From contig JALPQD010000930.1 in the NCBI GenBank assembly GCA_023101885.1, forward strand, positions 62,001-126,000: 64,000 nucleotides of DNA. The letters run 5' to 3'. The notes beneath the pieces were generated by a model that did no database searches, was not told the origin of the DNA, and saw only the letters and a program-made list of their open reading frames with translations. Position 1 is the first letter of the stretch, and every line of letters starts with the position of its first letter. The stretch comes from Typhlomys cinereus. Lineage: Eukaryota > Chordata > Mammalia > Rodentia > Platacanthomyidae. The position numbers and the translations under genes are program-made. Of this stretch, positions 33,401 through 44,290 are shown in pieces.

Positions 33401-34240
33401 AGTAGGAACACCATGTTGAGAACAAGAGATGCAGAAGTGGGAAGTAATGTAACACGAGCAAAATGACATCACTTGACCAATGGACAAGAGTATAAAGCTA
33501 GGCCAAGAGTGCATCTATGCAAGAACAAATACATCCATGAGTGCTATAGACAATATACCCACAGGTCAGATATTTGACTCTAAGTTGTCCAGAAAGCACT
33601 AAATAAGGGGAAATGTGGTGAGGGACTTGTCAATAAGAAAAAAACTGGTTAGACAAAGAAAATTAATTTTAAAGCAAGAAAAGACAGAACTTTTTTTCAG
33701 AAATTTTTAGGAAAGAGGGACAGTGTAATAAATAACATCCTTACAAGAACACACATCTGTGGTAGTTCTGGTAACTAACTGATGATCTCTTACAAGGTAC
33801 TAAAAGGCAAAAGGTTAGGATGTTTAGGTAAATAAATAGGCCACACATCTTTTAGACAGTCTTCCTAACTTAGACTTTCTGTAATTTTTTTTTTTTGGTA
33901 AACCACAATGAATATCTAACGAAAACTGGAGAATTCTGAGAGAAATTGCCCCCTCCCCCAATTTAGCCTGCTGTTTCAAGGAGTTATAGATGTTTAAGAT
34001 TTGAACATTTCAACTGAAGAATGAAGCTTTCATATGAATCCTTGAAATTTAGGAACAATGAGGACTTGCAACATACCTGTGTTGAAACGAAAAGCGGGAT
34101 AACTAACCATCTTGGGTTGTCCAGGACTGAAAGGTTTCATAGGATGCAGGATTTCAGTGCTAAAGAAACAGCAGCCCCAGGTAAACTGTGATAGCCAGCC
34201 ACCTGTACATGTGTGAATGATTGTTAAAATCCCTTAACAA
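30425..34240. other. No gene seen; mostly unassigned
   Basis: Relatively GC-balanced sequence with several 60-100 codon frames (30513-31081, 32255-32761 on plus) but no supported homology or splice pattern. 'gtgaactccagactccttag' and the text around 32500-32920 loosely recall an L2 3' end; this is not firm. A 12-C run lies at about 33281-33292. Confidence 0.4.
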
Positions 34241-34242
34241 TC

Positions 34243-34244
34243 TA

Positions 34245-34293
<49 letters not shown>
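34243..34293. repeat. (GT)n microsatellite
   Basis: About 25 GT units without an adjoining SINE head. Confidence 0.95.
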
Positions 34294-34296
<3 letters not shown>

Positions 34297-35297
34297 ATAG
34301 GCATATATTCATAGGAATATAAGTAAACACACTTCTTTCTATGAAAATTAAGGGGTCCACAAGGATCTATGCTTGAAAACATAGATATCTATATCTCCCA
34401 GAGACTCTCCTAAAGACAAATCAATTTTAAATTGCCACTAATGCACAAACCTGTGAACACGCATGGTTCCACAACTGGATTAGCTGCTTTTCTTGATTCT
34501 GAGACCAAATATGTGTTCAAAAGCAACTTAAGAGAGAGTGTCTATTTAAGCTGATGCTTCCAGGAATACCAGTCTATCATAACAGGGAATGCATGGTCCA
34601 GGAGCATGAGTCAACTGGTTACAGTCACTGTCAGGAGGAAGAGATAAATATCATCAGGCTTCTTCCTCTGTCCACTTCCATTAAGTGAGGAATCCCATCC
34701 CTCACCGGTTAAATGTCTCTGAAAACACTCTGACATACTACGAGTGTGTCTCCTAGTCACCTTTTTTTCTGAAGTCAACAAAATTGACAGTGAAAATTAA
34801 CCATCACAATAATGTAATCCTTTTGGCAAAGTTACAGCAATTACTATCCACTATTCAACTTGACTATTTTTATATTTCCAGAAATATTAATAGTTTCTCA
34901 TTCTTAGTTTCTGAAATACATCTTTTATAAGACATATTCCAAAGTGATTAGAGAAACATGCAATGTGGAAACAATTATTTTTGACCAGTTATAAGTTGAA
35001 TAAAATCAAAAACTTATAATTTTGGTTGCAGAATGAGTGAGTTTAGATTTTGGAATCATAGAAGTCTATATTTGTGGTCATATTGTATATTTTCCAGCTT
35101 TTAAGATTAAAGTCCATACCCCTCATATGGAAGCTACATGACCTATATCTAAAGAAATTATTGGCTTGCTGATGTCTCCCACAGGAAGACTGGCCCTCAG
35201 TATCTGGATACACACACAAAATCTTAACATCTTAGCAGAGAAGACATTTTCATTTTTCAACCTCTTTGGTAATCATCAACTGCTCTGTCAGGAGTTC

Positions 35298-35680
35298 TGT
35301 GATGGTGAACGGTGACAACTGGATGTCTTTGGAGACAAACCTCCAGGCACACTGGAAAGAGAGTCTGTCGATTAAAGTTAGCCTCTGGGTATGCCTACAG
35401 AAAGCATCATGATTGTATTAACTGATGATACATTGTGCGTGGGACCATTCTCCAAGAAGGAGATTTCTGACTATGTAAGAATGAGGAGTGAGCAAGCAAG
35501 CATGTGTGTATTCATCTCTCTTTGCTTGTGACTGTGACTGTGATGTAACTGTTTAACCCTCCTGCTGCCATTACTTCTCTGCAATGATAGACTGGAATTG
35601 TGATCCAGTAAACTTCTTCTCCCCTAAGTTTCTTGGATCACGTATTTTGTTGCAACTATGAGCAGCTAAATTAAAACAGG
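35298..35680 (+). mobile_element. MaLR-type solo LTR
   Basis: Starts TGTGATGGTGAACGG and ends near 'gcagctaaattaaaaca'. Within it are 'gtttaaccctcctgctgcca', 'gactggaattgtgatccagt' and 'aaacttcttctcccctaag', the typical MaLR order just before the 3' end. Confidence 0.65.
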
Positions 35681-35835
35681 ACCTTTCCTACCATCCTTTT
35701 CTCTATTAGCAGATTGTATTTGCATCCAGTTCTGAAGAGGCGTCAGTGACAATTTGATAAATTCGAGTACTTTTAGCAAAGCTCTAAATTCAGAGATTTG
35801 TAAAAGTCAGTAGGAACTGCAAAATCTCATCTCTG

Positions 35836-35975
35836 TGGTTTGAATCTTGAGTGTCCAATGTGTTAAAAGCTTGGCTGCAAACTTGGTGCTACTGAAGGTG
35901 GTAGGAACTTTTGAGGTTGGCATAATGGGAGGTTTTAAGGCATTTGGGAGAATGTCCTCAAAGAGATGGGGAATG
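35836..35975 (+). mobile_element. 5' piece of an MST/MLT-like LTR
   Basis: 'tgtggtttgaatcttgagtg', 'gtgttaaaagcttggctgca', 'ctactgaaggtggtaggaac', 'aggcatttgggagaatgtcc' match the first 140 bp of a MaLR LTR. It is cut off by the next LTR. Confidence 0.6.
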
Positions 35976-35979
35976 GGAC

Positions 35980-36370
35980 AGCTAGCTGCAGATACTAACT
36001 TGACAACTGAATTCTGAACTGTTCAGCACATCTGTGAAGAGTTATTCAGTTAAGGCAAACCCTGAGCAAGCCTGACAGATATTCTTAATTTTTGTGGGGA
36101 GAACTAGTGCGTCTAGGGTAAGACTATTCCTTGAGCAGGTGAATAAGACGGAGTTAATTGGTTCAGTACTTCAGCATCCTGGCAAGCATGGAAGGATGTC
36201 CTGTCTCAGCAATTCCTGTGGATGTAGTATGGCAGGTCCCTTAGCCCCTTATAGTGATATGAACTATTCTGCATGTTGATGTAACTGGGAATCATAAACA
36301 AGAACAAATCCCTGGCTTCCGGAGTTGTTTGGGTCCTGTATTCATTCAGTAATGGAAAGATGAAGCTAAC
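35980..36370 (+). mobile_element. MaLR-type LTR, 55053-like class
   Basis: 'actaacttgacaactgaatt', 'gtgaagagttattcagttaa', 'ccctgagcaagcctgacag', 'gtagtatggcaggtccctta', 'gatatgaactattctgc' parallel the LTRs at 39132 and 47152. It runs directly into the TTCC array. Confidence 0.6.
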
Positions 36371-36382
36371 ACCAGGTCCTCT

Positions 36383-36590
36383 CTTCCTTCCTTCCTTCCT
36401 TCCTTCCTTCCTTCCTTCCTTCCTTCCTTCCTTCCTTCCTTCCTTCCTTCCTTCCTTCCTTCCTTCCTTCCTTCCTTTCTTCCTCCCTCCCTCCCCCTTC
36501 CCTTCCTTCCTTCATTTCTTCCCTCCCTCTCTCCCTCCCTCCTTCCCTCTTTCTCCCTCCCCTCTCTCCTCTTTCTTTTTTTATTGTCAC
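36383..36590. repeat. (TTCC)n / (GGAA)n array plus polypyrimidine tract
   Basis: Pure TTCC units cover 36383-36477 (about 24), followed by about 110 bp of degenerate C/T-rich sequence. Together they form about 200 bp of almost unbroken pyrimidines on the plus strand. Peptide frames across it are artefacts. Confidence 0.95.
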
Positions 36591-36599
36591 TAACAGAGC

Positions 36600-39131
36600 A
36601 GTTTTTGCTCTGCCACAACTTGCTTTTACTGTGATGTGCTACCTCACCAAGGCTCAAACACCACAGCACTGAAACCTCCCAGACTGCAAGTCTAAGGGAA
36701 GCTTTCTATTTACAAGACAATCATCTTAGTTCTTTGTAACAGTAACAGAAAGCTAACACTTTATTCCTGAAGAATTCTTTCTAAAACAAAGGCCCCTCAC
36801 TTGCTTGTGGGAACCTTCTGATAGGGAATTTCTGTGTGTGCCCCAAGTGTCAGGGAGTGCCCCAGGGCATAATCACTTCACAAAAGCATATCTGGGATGG
36901 AATTCCCAATAAAGCTGCAAGGCTGTGGATACTTCTTGTGCTTTGCATTCCTATTATAAAACACATTTAATTTATACTGAATTTTATGTAATGATTTTTT
37001 TAAAGTGACCTCCAAATCACATAAGCTTCTGGTCCCACAAAACATTTAATTATCTCTTTTCGAGGTCTATAGAATCCCTATCCCCTGAGAATCTTGAGCT
37101 TACACTTGCTAATAAGAGGCTAGTGCGAGATTGAATCAGTCAATAAGCTAGCCTAGAATCCTTTGCCCCATTGTAGGCTTAGCAACTCACCAAGCACGTT
37201 AACAACATGAATGGTGAAACTCTGCAGTTCCTTCCATATCTTATGTCTTTCCTTGCATGCTTCCAGATTTCTGTGGCTTCCTTTCAGAGGAATAAACCAT
37301 TGATTAAGAAAAATGAGCACAGACCTCTTTGAAGACATTGTGTATGGATTGCCAGGTCAATGAAATTTGGCATTGTAACAATCCAAAAACAGAAAGGAAA
37401 AGCAGAGCAGAGAACTATGAAAACAAAACAAAACAAAACATTGCACAATGAATGCGAAGCACTTGATTATTTGTTTATATTTTAGCACTTGATTATTTGA
37501 TTATATTTTAGCTAGAAAATTGTGTTATTTAGTGAATTTCTGTTTTATGTTATAACTTTGGATTCATAAGTAGGCTTCTTTATTTCTTAAGTATTATATG
37601 TTACCTTATAATTTTTTGTTTTGCTGTTTATGTGGAGTTTTTCATCCTTATTTGAGTTAAAGAATTCATTAATTGGTCTCAGAAATAGAGTGACTGATCT
37701 TGATTCAAATTTGAATCAGTGTTGCTAACACAAAACAAATCTTTCCTCTAGGTCCCCATTCTAGAAGAGCAGGTTCTGGAATATGATAAGAAAAGCTGCC
37801 CCGGAAATATTTCTGGACAAATTAAAAGCAGGAAATACCAGAGATTTTGTGTTCTGAAGTCTCATGAGATTTATTGCCCAATTTAGCAGTTTCAGCCTAA
37901 GCCTGGAATATGGTTTTATACGTTTTGATGTGAATTCCAAGTTGACTGAATGTTCAGAGCTTTAGAATTTTCATCCATCACTTAGCATTTGTCTGATTAG
38001 GGGTTATGTGTCACCATTCATCTTAAAGACACAAGATCTCTTGAAGTCTGGTCATTTGAATTCTTCTGTGGAGTTAACAGGGTGTATAACGAATAAACCA
38101 ATAAGCAGATCAAATTGACCTCAGAGTATAATGATCTAGATTCTTCTAAAATTCATTTAAGATTTATACGTACAGATGATTTTTCTCTGGCATGTCTTGC
38201 TCTGTATCATTGACAAACTTTACCAATGTATGTGAAACCTGAAGCCACATCTACTCTCCTTGATACAGTTGTTATCATATGCCTCATGTCCTCTTGACAT
38301 CTCATCCTCATATTGTTAAGACAATGAAGTAAACCTTATATCAAACAGGAAGATGCTTATAGATCACATAGCTATTGGTCCAAATGCATGAAGGGTTATT
38401 TTTATTTAGGAAAAAATTGTAATTCTGACTTATATTTTTTCACTGAACCCTTTTCTCCCTCCTTGACTATACCTGAGGGTTTCAGATTCAAAATTCATGG
38501 AAGGATTATCAATTTGTGATCAACATTTAAAAAAAAACTTTTTACATTTTTTTAAACTTTATTATTACAAAAAATTTAAAATAGGAATAAACTTCACGAA
38601 ATTGCATACGAAACAAAATTCCCAATCATAAACAGAAATGCAAATTCACAGTGCAATCCACAACACATAAAGATGGAAATTCAAAGAGACCCCACTCCAT
38701 CCAAAAACCCAACCAAATCCACAGTTCCCAGTTTCAAGGATCAACATTTTAAAATGTCAGAGCTAAGGGAGTAATAATCTTGTGCTTTTTAAATATAGAA
38801 ATAAATTTACTCACTTAAAAAGGGCTACTTTTTAAAAAGAATTCCTGGCATATCTACCTTTCTTTTTGATATTTACAAAAATCCTTTGCCTTATCAAATG
38901 TTGATATATGTAAGTATAAATTTAGAAGGTTGATTTAGTTTTGCAAAAAAACACAAACAAACAAACAAACAAAAAAGTTGTCCATCTTCAATTGTCTGTG
39001 AAGCCTGCCAGTCTATGAGATGCATACATTTAGAAATGACTGAGCTACTGGATGTTAACTAATACGTCCATGGCATCAAGGTCCTTCCTAGTCTGGTCTA
39101 TGTTTATTTCCTTATTTTGTCTTTCACCAGT
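36600..39131. other. No gene seen; one 26-bp tandem duplication
   Basis: A 26-bp unit (AGCACTTGATTATTTG...) occurs twice in tandem at 37458-37483 and 37484-37509 with one mismatch. The A/T-rich stretch at 38530-38745 may be a decayed L1 piece. The rest is unassigned. Confidence 0.45.
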
Positions 39132-39560
39132 TGTGGTAGATAGCTACTGGCATCAGCTTGGAAACTGAAGGCTCAGACTATGAGCACACGTGTAAAGAAT
39201 TAGTAGTTGAATTAAATCCTAAGTAAGCCTGCAGGAGATAGTTTGATTGATGGGGCAAGACCCAACCCATGGTGGGTGGGATCACTCTGATTAGATGGCT
39301 AAAATGGAGGGAATTGGTTAAGTAAGTTGTCATTTTTTTGGAGTGTTTGGACAGACATGCTATCTGTCCCTCTCTCAGCAGTCCTGTGGATATGTATGGC
39401 CAGTTCCCTAGAGCCCTGATGTTGGTGTGAACCTTCCTGCCAAACTGGAGTAAGAACTGTCACCAGACATTTGCAGGCTGGAAAAAAGCCTCTTGTTCCC
39501 CCATAAGCTCTCTTGTGAATTTATCAGCAGCTCCGGAGTAACTACAGCAGCAACTTGAAC
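39132..39560 (+). mobile_element. MaLR-type solo LTR
   Basis: Starts TGTGGTAGATAGCTACTGGC. 'aacccatggtgggtgggatc', 'ggacagacatgctatctgtc', 'tatggccagttccctagag' and 'gtgaaccttcctgccaaact' match, block for block, the LTR at 55053-55466. The 3' end is diverged. Confidence 0.7.
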
Positions 39561-42387
39561 CAAGAGTCTGCAGAAACCCGTGTCATAAACTGTGCCCTAC
39601 TCTTTCACATCATGTTTCTCTGGAAGCCTGAGACTTCGTCCTCAAAACTTAGGAAAGAAAGGCTATCACATTCTCCTTAAAGCTTTTGCCGAAGACCCAT
39701 ACTCCCTGCAAGCATTTCCCACTGTTTCTGTCTCTCACAGCTTCCGAGGATAGCACTACTTACAGTGCATTGTAAAGATGAGAGCCCCACACAGAGGGAC
39801 ACTCTCAGGACAGGGATCCCCCCCTCATTAATTTCTTTATTCATTTTTCTTAATTAGTAGTTGTACATGATAGAGACATAATAAATATGTGATTTGGTTT
39901 TGCATTGAAGAGTGATTAAACGATGTTTTTCAGTAGCTTTTTATTCATTTCCTTAGTAATTTATAAATACTCAGGGCCATGTTATGGAATAGCTTTGTTA
40001 GGTATAGCTTTGTTAGGTACCTGCATTATCCTACAATATAAAGAAGGCTATAGAAATAGCTTGGAATCCAACTGGGAAAGATTTTAAGAAAAATCTACCC
40101 AGGAAATGTTACATAACGAGCATTCAAATTTGTCAAAGAACAAGACATATGTTAAGTGCATATCAGTATGTAACATATATATGAATATAACGAAGTGACA
40201 AAGTACATTTTTCTGCTTGACTCTATTCAAATTGGCATTGGTCAGAGATTTTAAGCAGGGTGTGGGAAGAAATAGAATATTAGGAACTGTCTGCTATACA
40301 ACAAAAATCAAGATTCCTGCTCTCAACCACCAACCTGCCTTCATGCATTTCACAACCTCTTGACTCCTGCTGGCTTATCGCCACTCCATCCTTCGTTCTT
40401 GGCATTAGGACTGTTTTTCTGAGCCTTCAGATTTTCTTCCCCAACTGTAACTGATACTTGAAACTGTTTGAATTTACAGTCTCTATAAAGGCCTTGAATA
40501 AATAACCCACTTGGATTTTTTTTAAGTCCACTCCTTCCATTTTATTGACAAGAAAGCCAAGACCTAGGCTTGTCGCAACTCCAGCAACTCACCTGAGACC
40601 CTCAGCTGTCATTTAGATCTCACCCCTGAAGAATTTCCAGCTCTCCTGAGCAGTGCACATTTGAGCATCTTGGACATTTTGGACCCCAACATGAGTCCTC
40701 TCAATTGGATTGAAAGCCAGGTCACTGCCACACTCACGGAAGATCTGGGAATCCACAACTGTAGTCCTACCAGTGTGCAGTAAGAAGGTTCCCTTCATGT
40801 AGGTTCTACTGGGCTTCTGTTATACTTTCCTCTCTTTGTGAGTTTCGAAATGTTCAGCAGAAACAAACACAAACCAGCAAAGCAAATAAAGGACAAAAGC
40901 AAAGGTCCTGAAAACCACACCTTGAAACATTGCCCCTGCCTGATTCCTACACTTCAGGCTTTGTACCAACCTCTGACCCTCTCTGGTCTCAGCTGGCTCC
41001 TGGGTAAATTGAGAGCAGGAAGAAAGATACAGTCCAGCTTCTAAATTCTAGATTGATTTGCATATATTTTAATTAGTCTACTTAGCAATACACTTACATT
41101 TTAAAACATCAAACCATTTATAAGGAGATAAGTCAAACTCAAATTTTATCATTTATATATACTTTCAGACACTTGAATACACACAAGTGCACCCACAAGC
41201 ACACACAATCGAAGACATAGAAAGATGTGACTTACTGTCTCAGGCTGGTTTCCCTGAGTTCTTGGGGGAAAACACATACACACAAATACTTTCAATCTTC
41301 CCAATTTGAGATATGATAAATGACATATAAGAATTTCCTGTAAAATTTTAGCAATTATTCCCAAGTAAATAGCTAGCTAGCTCTGTTCCTGTTTGCAATA
41401 AAGTGGAGAAGCTACAAGTCATTTTCATTTCTATGAAAGTCTTTAGAATCATTTGCTTTTTAAAATCAGCTATGAAGCAGCACTTAAAAATGATTTCGCT
41501 TAATTCAGCCAATTTGTACCCTCTGCATATTTACTGAGATGACAGAAAATCCCAGCTCTCCATTGTTCTGTTTTTGTTTTGGGATGAAATCTTAGCTGTT
41601 TAATGAACTTCAATATTTATATTTAGTTAAAGCTTTGCTATCATTTATAATCAGATGAGACAGCCATGGGAAGATAAATTGATAATTTATTCCTCTTGCA
41701 TTAGGGAAACAGTTCTTGTATTTACAATATGCTGAGTATAGCATTTGCCTGCCTAGTTTCCTAATATTTGTGTACATTTTTTTTTTTTGTGGTGGAGTGT
41801 GACTTTCAAATTAAAAATGATTTGTTGCAAGAATATTGACTAGCAAATGCATGGAGAGGAGACAGCAGAGAAAAAGTAATGAGATTTTTTTTTTACTACC
41901 TTAGCCCTGGGCTATTTGATAATGTTTCTTCTTTAAAGCTAAGAGGAAGAAAGAATAGCTCAAACTAAATGGCAGATGTTAAGTCAGGAAATGGGAAACT
42001 CCAGCCTTCTCCACAGTTTGAAGTCATCTCTGTGACCTCTGTGGCCTTGTTGAAAGGCTTTCTCTGGATGGAATGACAACACTGAGGCTGTGGGTAAGAC
42101 TGAAAATCAGAGAATGTGGGTGTGAATGGGAAGCCACGACCCCTTGCCCTGGGTGGTGGTTCAGACCTGGGTTAGGATGAGGTTTGGAATTGCATTTCCA
42201 GATTGCTACCCTGCGGGGATAGGTTTGCAGTGCTGGGTGGTCCCACAGGCTCTGAATTCCCCTAAAAGGAGTGGGGCCCCCAAAATTAGCTTGTGCTTAC
42301 CTATCTTGGTTCCTGACTCTGATTCAGCACTCCAATTTTTCCTTCAGTACACCCAAATTAGCAACCAGGAGTTGGGTACTGTAGCTG
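39561..42387. other. No gene seen; 41390-42000 is unusually repeat-free
   Basis: Several 60-100 codon frames lack support. A 15-bp duplication (ATAGCTTTGTTAGGT) lies at about 39989-40018. The part from about 41390 to 42000 has no repeat I recognise, and its AT-rich, low-CpG texture resembles conserved non-coding DNA. That is only an impression. Confidence 0.4.
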
Positions 42388-42757
42388 TTACTCTCTCTGC
42401 TGGTGTGAGACACCACTGAAACTCAAGTAACTTAAGCGGAAAAAGGGAGTTATTCAGTTTATGGTTCCAGAGAGGAGATACAGTCCATTGTGGTGGAAAA
42501 GGCAAGACTGGCAGAAACGGGGGGAGGTTTAGGTCACATCCATCATAGAGACTGATAATTGCAAAACTGTCAGAGCAGACTAACTAAGTGAAACCTGGTG
42601 GGGCCAACCAATCTCAGTGAGGCTCACCCCCTGTGACTTGCTTTCCTCCAGAAGGCTCCACCTCCCAAAGGTGCCATAACCTTCCTAAACACTGATAACA
42701 ACTAAGGATTTAAACCCATGAGCCTGTGGAACACAACTCACATTTCAAGCCATGACA
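42388..42757 (-). mobile_element. MaLR-type LTR, antisense
   Basis: 'gtgagacaccactgaaactc', 'gttattcagtttatggttcc', 'atacagtccattgtggtgga', 'gctccacctcccaaaggtgc', 'cataaccttcctaaacactg', ending 'aagccatgaca', is collinear with 62734-63113. Confidence 0.65.
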
Positions 42758-43452
42758 GGTACCATGTGGCTCAAATGTCCTCTAGCGTTCCTGTGGCATG
42801 CTGAAAACTGCAGAGTGCACCAGGTGAACACTCTTACCGGATATTTTAGGGAATCCCCATGATGACCTTGCGAAGAACAGAAACCAAGTCCTCGCAGAAG
42901 GCAGACATATGTCTGAATGGTACTGATCCAAGTGACAGAAACCACTGCTCTGCGTAGAGTTGTTTAAGGTAGAGGTTTTTTTTTTTAAAGACTTTTTAAT
43001 GCCAATTTTTGTCTTTAAGTATTTGCAAAGATAAATTAAGTAACTAACAATATAAGCTTTTTAGCAGAAAAGCTAACGAATTGTTTGTATGTATTCTTGG
43101 ACAATTTCATACATGTACGAAATGCATTGTGACAACTCTTATACCATCTTCTCTTCTCTATCTCCCATCCCTAACACTCCTTCCTTCCATCTTACAAGTC
43201 CTTTTTCATATTTATATCTTTTTTTATTTTGTGACCTATTTTTGTGGTAGTTTAATAATATCTATTAGAGCCTGGTAGGCTCACAAGTGGCAGAACAGAA
43301 GACAATGACTCCCTGCCCCCATTGATTCAGCAGTAACTGAATTAGTCATTAATTCAGTAGTAACAGGCAGGGCACCACAAGTTCCTCCCCTGTCCTTATC
43401 TGGCTACTGACAGGTCCATTCTCGGGCAGGCCCAACTACTATGCACTGCAAA

Positions 43453-43560
43453 GACCCTCAGACCCTCAGCTCTAATAAAACTCATATTTCTTAAGTCTTT
43501 GCCTCCTGTTCGCTTCTTTTGTAATGGACCGCCACATTAGCCTTATGCATTGTTGGAGTC
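43453..43560 (+). repeat. Left arm of a 108-bp inverted repeat (LTR-like)
   Basis: Pairs with 43695-43802. By eye there are five mismatches, four of them in the outermost 12 bp. The arm holds an AATAAA (in CTCTAATAAAACTC) followed by T-rich sequence, as at an ERV LTR R/U5 boundary. Upstream sequence from about 43265 may be the rest of this LTR. Confidence 0.9.
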
Positions 43561-43694
43561 AGGCCCAAAAGATGGCATTTTGCAGCTCTTCATTCCATCT
43601 TTTGGGTCTTACATTCTTTCTGCCTCCTCTCCCATGATATTCTTTGAGCCTTTGGAGATTATTAGGTAGGTGATGGGTTAAGGAAAGGAATCAA
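43561..43694 (-). mobile_element. L1 3'UTR fragment in the loop of the inverted repeat
   Basis: Reversed 'gacccaaaagatggaatgaa' and 'gctgcaaaatgccatctttt' match the rodent L1 3'UTR order. Only about 134 bp. Confidence 0.5.
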
Positions 43695-43802
43695 GACTCC
43701 AACAATGCATAAGGCTAATGTGGCAGTCCATTACAAAAGAAGCGAACAGGAGGCAAAGACTTAAGAAATATGAGTTTTATTAGAGCTGAGAGTCTTGTGG
43801 TC
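43695..43802 (-). repeat. Right arm of the 108-bp inverted repeat
   Basis: Reverse complement of 43453-43560. Sequence outside the arms does not match, so the symmetry ends sharply on both sides. Confidence 0.9.
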
Positions 43803-43989
43803 AAAAGAACATAATTTAGCCTTAAGGTGAGAGAGCAATATAACAGAAGAGATAGCTTAAAGTCAGTGTGAAAGAGCAGGGATAGATTCCATTGACAGCA
43901 TGGTAGGAGAGAGAGATCTGCAGAGCCACTGTACAAGTCTTTATGGCCTTCAGATGTTGCTAAACAACTTGTTAGGAAGTAGAGCAGTC

Positions 43990-44205
43990 CGGGGCTAGAG
44001 AGGTGGCTCAGGGGTTAAGCCTCTGCCTTGCAGGCGTAAGGTCCTGAGTTCGGATCCTAGACCCCACGTATAGACGCCGGGTAGAAGCGGGGCCGCCTGA
44101 GCTTCTGGTCCTGGTGGGTGGAGCCTGTGAATCCGGGGCAGAGTAAACAAGGAGGAGGTGGAGGCGGTCAGGCGGTCCATGGTGGTTCCCAAATTTGCCC
44201 ATGGT

Positions 44206-44253
<48 letters not shown>

Positions 44254-44274
44254 TGAATAAATAATTTTTAAAAA
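43990..44274 (+). mobile_element. B2-superfamily SINE, type II (young) body
   Basis: Full copy from head GGGGCTAGAGAGGTGGCTCAG through 'tagacgccgggtagaagc' and 'aggaggtggaggcggtc' to a 40-bp CA tail and AATTGAATAAATAA. A perfect 16-bp target duplication (AGGAAGTAGAGCAGTC) lies at 43974-43989 and 44275-44290. It is probably the youngest SINE in the window. Confidence 0.95.
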
Positions 44275-44290
44275 AGGAAGTAGAGCAGTC

